DNA of 64,000 bases from Massilia sp. IC2-278 (GTDB taxonomy: Bacteria > Pseudomonadota > Gammaproteobacteria > Burkholderiales > Burkholderiaceae_D). The stretch lies in NCBI RefSeq assembly GCF_020708045.1, contig NZ_JAJFES010000002.1, positions 1-64,000 on the forward strand. Direction: 5' to 3'. Below, in pieces: positions 29,301-36,090 of the stretch. The first letter of the stretch is position 1. Each line of letters begins with the position of its first letter. Both the position numbers and the translations under genes were made by a program. Below the pieces are notes generated by a model. That model ran no database searches, was not told the origin of the DNA, and saw only the letters and a list, made by a program, of their open reading frames with translations.

Positions 29301-32067
29301 CCGCGTGGCTGAGCGCATTGCGCGCGCCGCGCCACCAGTTGGCCAGGTGCTGGCGCCACAGCATGTCGTGCGGCCGGTCGCCCCAGGCGATGAACATGCC
29401 GAGGAAGGCCGGCAGGAAGAACACGGCCAGCGCCGCCGCGCTCCAGAATGCGGGCTCGGGCAGCAGCGACCAGCACAGCACCAGGGTGGCGGCCAGGGTC
29501 GGCGCCACCAGGCTGCGGCGCAGCCGGTCGAACAGCTTCCAGCGCGCCAGCGGCGGCAAGGGGTTCGGCAGGCGCTTGCCGCCTGGGGCCGGCACGCGCG
29601 CGCGCAGCCAGCCGGCCAGTTGCCAGTCGCCGCGCATCCAGCGGTGGCGGCGGCCGACGTCGTCGCTGTAGCGCGCCGGGCAGGTTTCGTGCACCTCTAC
29701 TTCGCCGGCCAGGCCGGCGCGCAGGTAGCAGCCCGCCAGCAGCTCGTGCGACAGCACCCGTCCTGCCGGCAGCGCGCTGCCCAGCACGCGCTCCCAGGTG
29801 TCGACCTCGTAGATGCCCTGGCCGCTCCAGTCGCCCGCGCCGAACAGGTCCTGGTAGATGTCGGATGCGCTGCGCGCGCCGGCGTCGGCGCCTGGCGCGC
29901 CGCCATGCAGGCGCTCGTAGCGCGAGGCGTCGGCGGCCGGCAGCGCAGGCGTCACGCGCGGCTGCAGCAGGCCGTGGCCGGCAATCACGCGGCTGCCGCC
30001 GGCATCGAGCAGCGGCCGGTTCAACGGGTGCGCCATGGCAGCCACCAGCTGGCGCGCGGCGTCGCGCGGCAGCTGGGTCGCGGGGTCGAGCAGGATCACG
30101 TAGCGCACCGCGGCCAGGCCGCCGGTGTCGCCTTCGATCACGGCGAAGGGTGCGCGCGCGCCGCCGCGCAGCAGGGCATGCAGGTCGGCCAGCGCGCCGC
30201 GCTTGCGCTCGCGCCCGATCCAGGCGCCCTCCCCCTCGCTCCAACTGCGTGCGCGTTGCAGCAGCAGGAAGGGAGTACGCTTATCTGCAACGGCGTCGGC
30301 AGCGGCGCCATAGCGTGCGTTCAGGGCGGCGATGGCGGCGCGCGCCTGCCCGGCCAGGCCGGCATCCTCGAACATGGTTTCGCTCGGCGCATCGGCGGCA
30401 TCGGCGAGCAGGCAGAAGCGCAGCTGCGGGTCGGGGTTGGCCAGGTAGCGCACTTCCAGGCCGGCGCACAGGGCGGCGATCTTGTCCTCGCTGTCGAGCA
30501 GCGCCGGCACCACCACCAGGGTCTGTGCATCGGGCGGGATGCCGGCGCCGGCATCCATGCGCGGCAGCGGCTGCGGACGCACCAGGCGCGCCGTCATCAG
30601 GTTGACCAGGACCAGCGCCAGCTGGCTGGCGCCGAAGACGGACAGCACGGCCAGCGCCAGCAGCAGCGGCATGCCGGCGCCGTCGAGGTAGGCGTGCACC
30701 AGCAGCGAGGCCGTGAACAGCAGCGTGAAGGCGCCGACCGCGCCCAGCCAGGACAGCAGCGGCCGGCGCCGCGCCGCCTGGCGCAAGGTGGGCAGCACGC
30801 CGGCGCGCATGCGCAGCCGGGCGCGCAGGGCCGGCTGGCCGTCGCCGACGAGGTAATGGCCGACGTGGCGCCGGCGCGTGTCGCGATCAAGCTCGCCATC
30901 GGTCTCAGTATCAGTTTCAAAGCGAGCTTCACTGCGAGCCTTACCGCCGGCCTCGCCGTCAGCCCCGGCGCCGGCCAGGGCCAGGGCCAGGGCCTCGGCC
31001 GCCACCTCGGTTTCGCTGTGCAGGGACTGACGCGCCAAACGCGCCACCGCCTGGCGGTAGTGCTCGCGCGTGGCGGCGTCCATGCGGCCATAGGCGCCGC
31101 AAGGGTCGAGGCGCAGCGTGTGCTCGACCGCGCTCATGGTCTCGACGAATTCGCCCCAGTCGATGGCGGCCACCAGGCGCAGGCTGGCGACGCTGTTCGC
31201 AACCGATGCGCCGTCGGCGGCCTGGCCGGCGTCATCGATCCGCAGCTGGGCCTCGATGCCCGAGCCTTCGTCGGCCAGGCGCGCGCCGGTCCAGTCGATC
31301 ACCTGCGCCAGGGCGCCGCCCTGGCCCTGCAGGCGGCGCGTGAATTCGGCGACAAAGGCCGCATCCATCTGCACGGCGCGCGCCATGTCGGCCACCAGCA
31401 GGACCAGGTCGCCGGGACGCTGGCCGGCGGTGGCGATCATGCGCTCGGCCCAGCCCCCGGCCAGCGCGCGCTGCACGCGCTGGCGGTCCAGGCGCGCGGC
31501 GATGCGGCGCAGGTTGTCGACCAATGCCAGGCGCAGCATCACCGGCATCGCCCACAGCTCGTCGAGCGCCAGGGGCGCGCCTTCCTGGTAGGCCGCGACG
31601 AAGCGCGCCAGGCTTTCCTGTTCCAGCCGGCCGTCGCCATGCGACACGATCTCCAGCGCCAGCTGGTAGACGCGCGGCGCGCCGCCGGCCAGGCGCGGCA
31701 GGGCGCGGCTGCTCGCCGGCGGCAGCCAATGCCGCGCTGCGCGCACGTGTTCGTCGACCAGGTAAAGATGGTCGAGCAGGCAGGCGGCGCCGGGCGCCAG
31801 CGCTTCGCCGGACCTAACGGCGCGCGCCAGGGCGGCGCCGGCCTGGGCGATGACGGCGGCGTTCGCGGCCAGGCGCACCAGAAGGCGGTCCGGCGTGTCT
31901 TCCTGCGACAGCTCATGGCGCGCGGCGAGCTGGCGCCCGTGCACCGCCATCTGCGCCGCGCCGAACAGCTCCGCGCGCAGGGGCGCCTCGTCGGCGCTGG
32001 CGTGCGCGCGGACAGGGTCACGCCCCGTGCGCCCGGCGCCGGGAGGGAGATGCGGTTCTTCGGTCAA
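23320..32067 (-). CDS. ndvB: Cyclic beta-1,2-glucan synthase-like protein (NdvB/ChvB family)
   Basis: At 2915 residues this is the largest gene here and matches the NdvB/ChvB architecture: an N-terminal helical region (1-430), membrane helices (about 440-495), a GT84 glycosyltransferase domain (510-850) with WIGRERKRGAL and RRHRWMRGDWQ, more membrane helices (855-1030), a glycoamylase-like region, and two glycoside phosphorylase-like (GH94) beta/helical parts to the end. Such enzymes start, elongate and cyclise periplasmic glucans. Two motifs differ from the family norm: the acidic strand reads LLDPATQLP where LDxDT is usual, and GDWNEG replaces GDWNDG. The start is a TTG at 32067 with GAGG 6 bases upstream. 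Confidence 0.9.
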   Translation of the reverse strand: MTEEPHLPPGAGRTGRDPVRAHASADEAPLRAELFGAAQMAVHGRQLAARHELSQEDTPDRLLVRLAANAAVIAQAGAALARAVRSGEALAPGAACLLDHLYLVDEHVRAARHWLPPASSRALPRLAGGAPRVYQLALEIVSHGDGRLEQESLARFVAAYQEGAPLALDELWAMPVMLRLALVDNLRRIAARLDRQRVQRALAGGWAERMIATAGQRPGDLVLLVADMARAVQMDAAFVAEFTRRLQGQGGALAQVIDWTGARLADEGSGIEAQLRIDDAGQAADGASVANSVASLRLVAAIDWGEFVETMSAVEHTLRLDPCGAYGRMDAATREHYRQAVARLARQSLHSETEVAAEALALALAGAGADGEAGGKARSEARFETDTETDGELDRDTRRRHVGHYLVGDGQPALRARLRMRAGVLPTLRQAARRRPLLSWLGAVGAFTLLFTASLLVHAYLDGAGMPLLLALAVLSVFGASQLALVLVNLMTARLVRPQPLPRMDAGAGIPPDAQTLVVVPALLDSEDKIAALCAGLEVRYLANPDPQLRFCLLADAADAPSETMFEDAGLAGQARAAIAALNARYGAAADAVADKRTPFLLLQRARSWSEGEGAWIGRERKRGALADLHALLRGGARAPFAVIEGDTGGLAAVRYVILLDPATQLPRDAARQLVAAMAHPLNRPLLDAGGSRVIAGHGLLQPRVTPALPAADASRYERLHGGAPGADAGARSASDIYQDLFGAGDWSGQGIYEVDTWERVLGSALPAGRVLSHELLAGCYLRAGLAGEVEVHETCPARYSDDVGRRHRWMRGDWQLAGWLRARVPAPGGKRLPNPLPPLARWKLFDRLRRSLVAPTLAATLVLCWSLLPEPAFWSAAALAVFFLPAFLGMFIAWGDRPHDMLWRQHLANWWRGARNALSHAVMRTAFLPHEAWYSLDAIGRSGWRMLVSRRRLLEWKAPSLARSSLDLEANWRNMWFAPALAVGTALLLTFAHPFALFAAAPLLLLWFLSPVLAWWVSLPAVRRTPRLAEAQTLFLARLARRTWSFFETQAGPQHNWLPPDSLQEHPHTMVAPRTSPGAIGLGLLASLAAWDFGFIPASALLARVRACFDSMALLERHRGHFYDGYDTRTLAPLQPAYISTEQSGSLAGHLLTLAVGLEQLADQPIAGVRLLAGARATLQVIEDMPQAQAACGAALAACRTALGPAGCRNADTLPGLADCLGAAAGATAALCAALPEDADPLLRTWCERLDGECRAAQADLLALAPWMRAVHEYVLDASLTRIPTLRELAAFTQPAAGGDSARALAALVEEGVAAARARLDEIAALAGQARVFGAMDFGFLYRRNLGLLASGYHVAEERLDSESHALLASEARLASFLGIAGGQLPQSHWQALGRPLAFVGREQLLLSWHGGLDEYLAPLLVMPSWDGTLLERSCRAAVRVQAEQARRYGLPWGMAASGCHAVDAALHYEHRAFGAPGMGLRRGLDEDLVAAPYAAMLGLMVEPEAACANLERLAQLGCLGEYGFYEALDCTTARLPRGRRQAVVRAFTARHQGMGLLALSCLLHGGPMRQRFAADPRCRAALPLLQERVPASGAFRAASHETGAVRTPPPARSLTRPGAALPQVQLLSNGRYHALVTGDGAGRQRWHDCDLTQWRADAAGEEGGLVCYLRDADSGAVWTDAWRPALAEPEQYEAVFAQESVMLRRRDHGIELSAEIAVAPEDDVMLRRLRIRNVSGRARTIELTSYAEVALAPAAADAAAAPVFVQSEILADHGAILCTRRPREEGEQTPWLLHLMRTDGGAGASFETSRADFLGPGAGHGLPAAVLAGGALGGHAGFVPEPAVAIRRVLALAPGEEATADLVLGAAGTREAALRLVETYRERDAADAVPDLAWTWNQARLRQLDASEAEAELYARLAGFLLYPQRLYPQRALRAGPAIAPNGASRAALQRCGIAGAHPLVLASIGDAANLDLAYQLLQAHAWWRLKGLQADLVLWLDGTDEALHDQARNLVASRVDAQAIGCPGGVYVFAVGQLAPEELAALQAAASVVLKDGGGSLRDQLRRAETVRTTLPPALQPDPHPDAWSVRTPQPQGVHEQPLLLDNGIGGFSADGREYWIRTGPGQHTPAPWTNVLANQHFGSVVSESGAACTWRTDAPALQLTPRHTDPLRGAAGEAFYLRDEHSGVFWSPTALPAPSGGAYTTRHGFGYSVFEHTAQGIHSELTSFVPLDAPLKYSVFRLRNDSSVPRRLSLTGYVEWAPGASRVQVLTGRDEASGALFAQDADSPGAAFFHLDAGNAAFTCDRIEFIGRGRNPMRPAAMMRAGLSGALGAGLDPCAALQAVFELQPGEQKELVFMLGAGAGVHSVGELVQRHRGVAAAGAALDKLREHWCTTLGVLRIATPDPALDVLVNGWLPYQLIAGRMGAGSQEGQGFTGFSAGLQDAMALVQVRPQLLREQLLLAAAHQFAEGDVQHWWQPPGLRGARTRCSSDSLWLPLAACRYVAASGDMAVLDESIPWLEGPALQDAEASYVGTPAQSDGQDSLYQHCARAIRHALRFGAHGLPLIGSGDWNEGLDRVGAAGAGESVWLGFFMAEVLARFAELAERRADFGFATTCRAAGQVLAGRLEEHGWDGEWYRRGYFDDGAPLGSHGNAEGRIDAATQGWAVLSGVAGEERAARGMAALDAHLVQDGLVRLLDPPFDGAGPDPGAIRAWPPGMGENGGQSNQAAAWAAMAFARLGQGERAWALLDMINPLKRTRTREDADRYRLAPYVAAGSVAAAAPHIGRASGSWYTGSAGWMYRLIVESLLGIECDHAHRRGRKTGQAGDQLVLAPQLPCGWPGFRMEYRYRSTVYEIEVRFAEAGALLVDGREREGNVLDLADDGQRHRVELLVPRRHGPAMAAACEPTQSKSIT

Positions 32068-32092
32068 CAGTAGCCTCGAATACGAATATGGA

Positions 32093-32128
32093 CGCCGCCC
32101 GCCGAGTCCGAAGACCCGACGGGCGGCG
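32093..32128 (-). promoter_or_regulatory. Stem-loop with UUCG loop in the ndvB leader
   Basis: CGCCGCCCG (32093-32101) and CGGGCGGCG (32120-32128) form a 9-bp stem. Inside it, on the minus strand, GGGTC-TTCG-GACTC adds a hairpin with a UUCG tetraloop. It lies about 26 bp upstream of the TTG start of ndvB and has no following T-run, so it is more likely a leader structure than a terminator. Confidence 0.55.
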
Positions 32129-32255
32129 CACGTGTCAAGGCATGCTAGAAGAACATCTGATGAGAAACCGTGCGCTAACGTACGCTGTGTTTCCGCGCGG
32201 CGGCCTGCTGGCTCGCTGTTTGCGCTCGGTCGAGTTCAGCCGGGCTCAGTTGCGC

Positions 32256-34214
32256 TCAGTTGCGCAGGAGGGCCAGCCCGCCGGCCAGGTGCCAGACGCG
32301 CTCGCGCCCCAGCCCCTGCAGGCACTGCACCGCCTTCAGGCTGCGGTTGCCGCTGCGGCAGAAGAACAGCAGCGGACGCGCTTCGTCGCGCAGCCAGGCT
32401 GCATATTCGGCCAGGCGCGACAGCGGCAGGCTGTAGGCGGCGCGGCCCTGCAGCGTCGGCGCGCCGGCCGCGTGCTCGCAGGCTTCGCGCACGTCGATCA
32501 AGAGCGCATCCGGGTGCTCGGCAAAGAAGTGTTTCAGGTGGTAGCGCGCCAGCTCGGCGGGTTTGCGTTCCACCGATGGTGCCTCGATGCCCATGGGCAG
32601 GCAGACGATGGCATTGCCGGCGTCCTGCGTGTCGGCAGGCGTGTGGGCGAACAGCAGGCGCGCCTGGCGCAGCACGCCGTCTTCAAGTGCGCCGAGCAGG
32701 TAGCCGCCGCCAGGGCGCCGCACCAGCAGGTCGCGGCCCAGGCGGATCGCCGTAGCCGGTGTGCCGTCGGCCAGGCGCACCGTTTCGCCATCGGCCGGCC
32801 AGGCGCCGGCATCGGCATCGACCTGTGCACACAAGGCCGCGGCGCCCGCGCCGAACGCCGCGCGCAGCCGGTAGCCGTGCCGTTGCAGCAGGGCCGCGGC
32901 GGCACCGGCCTGGGTCTCGGGCACATCGATCGCCACGCAGTCGCCGCCTTTCGGATCGAATACCAGCCAGCCGCCGTCCAGGCCGCAGTGATACACGCCG
33001 GCGCGCCCATCTCCGGAGGACGAAGCCGCCAGCGGTTTCCGGTGCAGCGCCTCGCCGCAACGCGCAATGCGCGCGCAGGCCGCATCGACAAAGGCGTCGT
33101 CCAGCAGCGGCCCGACCGACAGGCGCACCGCGTTCGCACAGCGCCAGTCGGGCAGCGCCATCGCTTCCAGCACATAACTGGGCGCCGCCTTGGCCGCGGA
33201 GCAGGCGGAACCCGCGCTGACGCGGATGCCGGCGGCGTCGAACAAATCGAGCAGCGCCTTGCCGGACAGGCCGGGCACGGCGAAATTCAGCGTGGTCGGC
33301 AATGCGTGCTCGAAGGGGGTATTGAATTCGATCGCCGGGAAGGCCGCGCGCAGGGCAGCGGCCAGGCGTTCGCGCACGGCGAGCAGCTGCGCATGGGTGC
33401 GGAAGGTGCGGCCCTCTTCCAGCGCCCGCAGGACCGCGCCGAGAGCCGCGATGCCGGCCATGTTCTCGGTGCCCGAGCGCTGGTCGCCTTCCTGGCCGCC
33501 GCCGCACATCAGCGGCGTGAACGGCGCGCCGGCGCGCACATACAGCATGCCGACGCCCTTCGGCGCATACAGTTTATGGCCGGAGAACGGCGCGTAATCG
33601 ATGCGGGTACGGTCCAGCGCCAGAGGCAGCTTGCCGAGCGCCTGCACGCAGTCCACCATCCACAGCGCCGGGCTGCCGGTCTGCTCCAGCACCGCCGCGA
33701 TGCCGTCGAGGTCGGACACCACGCCGCTTTCGTTGTTGGCGGCCATCGTGCACAGGAAGGCCGTGCGCGGCGCCAGTTCGCGCAGCAGGTCGAGGCGGTG
33801 GCGGCCGTCGGCATCGACCGGCAGCGCCTGCAGGGTGAGCTCCGTGCCGAGGATGCGGTTCCAGTGCGCCAGGCTTTCCGGCACGGCCTTGTGCTCGGTG
33901 GCGCCGTACAGCAGCAGGTCGCCACAAGGCTCGCCGGCGGCGCGCCGTTCGCGCACGGCGCACAGGGCCGACAGTACGGCGGTCTGGATGCCCTCGGTGG
34001 CGCCGCTGGTGAACATCACCCGGCCCGTTGCCGCGCCCAGCACGCGGCGCGCCCGCGCCCGTGCATCGTCAAGGATCAGGCGGGCACGCAGGCCGGCCGC
34101 ATGGCTGCTGCTCGGATTGCCGAAATCGATCTCGAGGGCGGCGTGCGCGGCGGCGATGGCGGCCGTCAGCACGGGCGATGTGGCATTGGCGTCGAGATAG
34201 AGTTCGGGAACCAT
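32256..34214 (-). CDS. Cysteine desulfurase fused to a rhodanese domain
   Basis: This 652-residue protein joins a class V aminotransferase-fold cysteine desulfurase (residues 1-390), a central region (about 405-545) and a C-terminal rhodanese (about 570-652). The desulfurase has the PLP-region His (GATEHKAVPES), the PLP lysine in FSGHKLYAPKG (about Lys214) and a catalytic Cys in SAGSACSAAK (about Cys338). The rhodanese loop FFCRSGNRS has its Cys near 619. The centre looks like a metallo-beta-lactamase relic without the HxHxDH motif. Persulfide could pass from the desulfurase to the rhodanese within one chain. I prefer the ATG at 34214; a TTG at 34259 is possible. An Lrp-type regulator diverges from it. 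Confidence 0.87.
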   Translation of the reverse strand: MVPELYLDANATSPVLTAAIAAAHAALEIDFGNPSSSHAAGLRARLILDDARARARRVLGAATGRVMFTSGATEGIQTAVLSALCAVRERRAAGEPCGDLLLYGATEHKAVPESLAHWNRILGTELTLQALPVDADGRHRLDLLRELAPRTAFLCTMAANNESGVVSDLDGIAAVLEQTGSPALWMVDCVQALGKLPLALDRTRIDYAPFSGHKLYAPKGVGMLYVRAGAPFTPLMCGGGQEGDQRSGTENMAGIAALGAVLRALEEGRTFRTHAQLLAVRERLAAALRAAFPAIEFNTPFEHALPTTLNFAVPGLSGKALLDLFDAAGIRVSAGSACSAAKAAPSYVLEAMALPDWRCANAVRLSVGPLLDDAFVDAACARIARCGEALHRKPLAASSSGDGRAGVYHCGLDGGWLVFDPKGGDCVAIDVPETQAGAAAALLQRHGYRLRAAFGAGAAALCAQVDADAGAWPADGETVRLADGTPATAIRLGRDLLVRRPGGGYLLGALEDGVLRQARLLFAHTPADTQDAGNAIVCLPMGIEAPSVERKPAELARYHLKHFFAEHPDALLIDVREACEHAAGAPTLQGRAAYSLPLSRLAEYAAWLRDEARPLLFFCRSGNRSLKAVQCLQGLGRERVWHLAGGLALLRN

Positions 34215-34274
34215 AATAAAAGTGAAATATCGGGCGAAGATCGTGTTATTGTTAAGCAATATGGTACGAATTTG

Positions 34275-34333
34275 TATAGAAGTGTTTGTTCTTAATTCGT
34301 TTCTATATCTCCAAAACTAAGCATGTTTGTTCT
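34275..34333. promoter_or_regulatory. Repeats in the desulfurase/Lrp intergenic region
   Basis: The direct repeat TGTTTGTTCT occurs at 34283-34292 and 34324-34333, 41 bp apart, close to four helical turns. The first copy lies inside an inverted repeat TATAGAA (34275-34281) / TTCTATA (34301-34307). The region is AT-rich and lies between divergent genes, as expected for Lrp-family operators. Confidence 0.5.
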
Positions 34334-34353
34334 AATAGTGACATATAAATAGA

Positions 34354-34839
34354 ATGAATTCACTAGACAAATTTGATTGTGCCATTCTCGCGGCGTTGCA
34401 GGCGGATGCAACGCTGTCGATCTCGGGCCTGAGCGAAAAGGTGGGGCTGTCGAGCACCCCTTGCTGGAAGCGCGTCAAGCGCCTCGAAGAAGAGGGCTAC
34501 ATCGAAAGCCGGGTCACGATCGTCAACCGCCAGAAGGTCGGGCTGCCGGTCACCGTATTCGTGAGCGTGCGCACCCGCGAGCACGACGAAAAGTGGCTCG
34601 AGCGCTTCGCCGCCGCCGTTACCGCCCTGCCCGAAGTGCTCGAGTTCCACCGCATGAGCGGCGACGTCGACTACCTGCTGAAAGTGGTCACCACCGACAT
34701 CGAAGGCTACGACCGCTTCTACAAGAAGCTGATCAAGACCGCCCAGCTGGCCGGGGTATCCTCGGCCTTCTCGATGGAGCAGATCAAGTACACCACCGCG
34801 CTGCCGCTGGAGCTGATCGCGCACGGCCTGCCGGCCTGA
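34354..34839 (+). CDS. Lrp/AsnC family transcriptional regulator
   Basis: This 161-residue regulator has an N-terminal winged helix-turn-helix (LDKFDCAILAAL through VGLSSTPCWKRVKRLEEEGYI, residues 4-50). The RAM/AsnC ligand-binding domain follows (VTVFVSVRTREH, FHRMSGDVDYLLKVVTTDI, near residues 65-115). It is transcribed away from the desulfurase-rhodanese gene, so it probably regulates that gene and itself. Lrp-type regulators that answer cysteine (DecR-like) control cysteine-degrading genes in other bacteria; this parallel is inference. A 13-bp tandem duplication GGCCTGAATCTCC spans the stop codon (34833-34858). A TATAAA lies only 4 bp before the ATG. Confidence 0.93.
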   Translation: MNSLDKFDCAILAALQADATLSISGLSEKVGLSSTPCWKRVKRLEEEGYIESRVTIVNRQKVGLPVTVFVSVRTREHDEKWLERFAAAVTALPEVLEFHRMSGDVDYLLKVVTTDIEGYDRFYKKLIKTAQLAGVSSAFSMEQIKYTTALPLELIAHGLPA

Positions 34840-34932
34840 ATCTCCGGCCTGAATCTCCGGCCCCGGAGGTCTGGAGCACCTGGCTCTTTTCATGCGATGA
34901 TTGCAGCTGTTCGCAATCAAGGAGACAGGCTG

Positions 34933-36078
34933 ATGCCATCGAAAATGAACATGGCGCCGCTGGCGCTGGCCGCGCTGCTGTGCGTATCGACGACCATGAC
35001 CAACGCCGCGCTGGCGCAAGAGCAGGTCGTGAAAATCGGCGTCACCGGGCCGCTCTCGGGCGCCAACGCCTTTGCCGGCAAGGACAACGAAAACGGCGTG
35101 CGCCTGGCGGTCGAGGACCTCAACGCGCAGAAGATCAAGGTGGCCGGCAAGACCGTGCGCTTCGAACTGCAATCCGAAGACGACGCCGGCGACCCGAAGC
35201 AGGGCGTGACTGTGGCGCAGAAACTGGTCGACGGCGGCGTGAAGTTCGTCCTCGGCCCCTACAATTCGGGCGTTGCGATTCCCGCCTCGCGCGTCTACAA
35301 CGAAGCCGGCGCATTGATGTCGACGGTCGGCACCAATCCCAAGATCACGCAAGGCGGTTACAAGACCGTGTTCCGCACCGTCGCCAGCGACGCCCAGGTG
35401 GGCGGCTCGATGGCCAGCTATGCGGCCAGGGAACTGAAGGTGAAGAACGTCGGCGTGATCGACGACCGCACGGCCTTCGGCACCGGCATCGCCGCCGAAT
35501 TCAAGCGCCAGGCCCAGGCCGCCGGCATGAAGATCGCGGGCCATGAATTCACCAACGACAAGGCGAGCGACTTCGCCGCCATCCTGACCTCGCTGCGCGC
35601 GAAGAAAGTGGATGCCATCTTCTTCGGCGGCTATGCACCGCAGGCCGCGCCGATGGCGCGCCAGATGAAGGCGCTCGGCCTGAACGTGCCGCTGCTCGGC
35701 GGCGACACCCTGTGCAGCCCCGAGATGGCGAAACTCGGCGGCCCGGCCGTCGGCGAGAACGTGCGCTGCGCCCAGGCCGGCGCCATCATCGCCAAGCAGC
35801 CCGGCGGCCCGGCCTTCCTCGACAAGTACAAGGCGCGCTTCAAGCGCGAGCCGGACGTGTATGCGCCATCGTTCTATGACCAAACCATGTTCATCGCCCA
35901 GGCGATGAAGACGGCCAATTCCTTCGACCCGGCAGCAGTGGCCCAGCAGCTGCGCAGCCAGAGCTACGCGGGCGTGGTCGGCACCTACGGCTACGACGAC
36001 AAGGGCAACCTGAAGAAAACCACCGTCACCGTCTACACCTTCAAGAACGGCGCACTGGCGCCGCTGGCAAGCTATTAA
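34933..36078 (+). CDS. Branched-chain amino acid ABC transporter substrate-binding protein
   Basis: This 381-residue periplasmic binding protein of the LivK/LivJ type has a signal peptide (LALAALLCVSTTMTNAALAQ). Its mature start is KIGVTGPLSGANAFAGKDNENG, and AGKTVRFELQSEDDAGDPKQG and FGTGIAAEFKRQAQAAGM also match the family. The ATG at 34933 has AAGGAG 8 bases upstream, better than the earlier in-frame start at 34897. No permease or ATPase gene is beside it, so it must work with a transporter encoded elsewhere or serve another role. The next gene follows after 12 bp. Confidence 0.93.
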   Translation: MPSKMNMAPLALAALLCVSTTMTNAALAQEQVVKIGVTGPLSGANAFAGKDNENGVRLAVEDLNAQKIKVAGKTVRFELQSEDDAGDPKQGVTVAQKLVDGGVKFVLGPYNSGVAIPASRVYNEAGALMSTVGTNPKITQGGYKTVFRTVASDAQVGGSMASYAARELKVKNVGVIDDRTAFGTGIAAEFKRQAQAAGMKIAGHEFTNDKASDFAAILTSLRAKKVDAIFFGGYAPQAAPMARQMKALGLNVPLLGGDTLCSPEMAKLGGPAVGENVRCAQAGAIIAKQPGGPAFLDKYKARFKREPDVYAPSFYDQTMFIAQAMKTANSFDPAAVAQQLRSQSYAGVVGTYGYDDKGNLKKTTVTVYTFKNGALAPLASY

Positions 36079-36090
36079 GGATTCAATCAC

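Noticed and set aside
26938..32073. Very long open frame antisense to the glucan synthase gene (about 1700 codons).
   Set aside because: It is Gln/Arg/Ala/His-rich without motifs, and arises because GC-rich codons leave few stops on the opposite strand. The minus-strand frame has clear domains.
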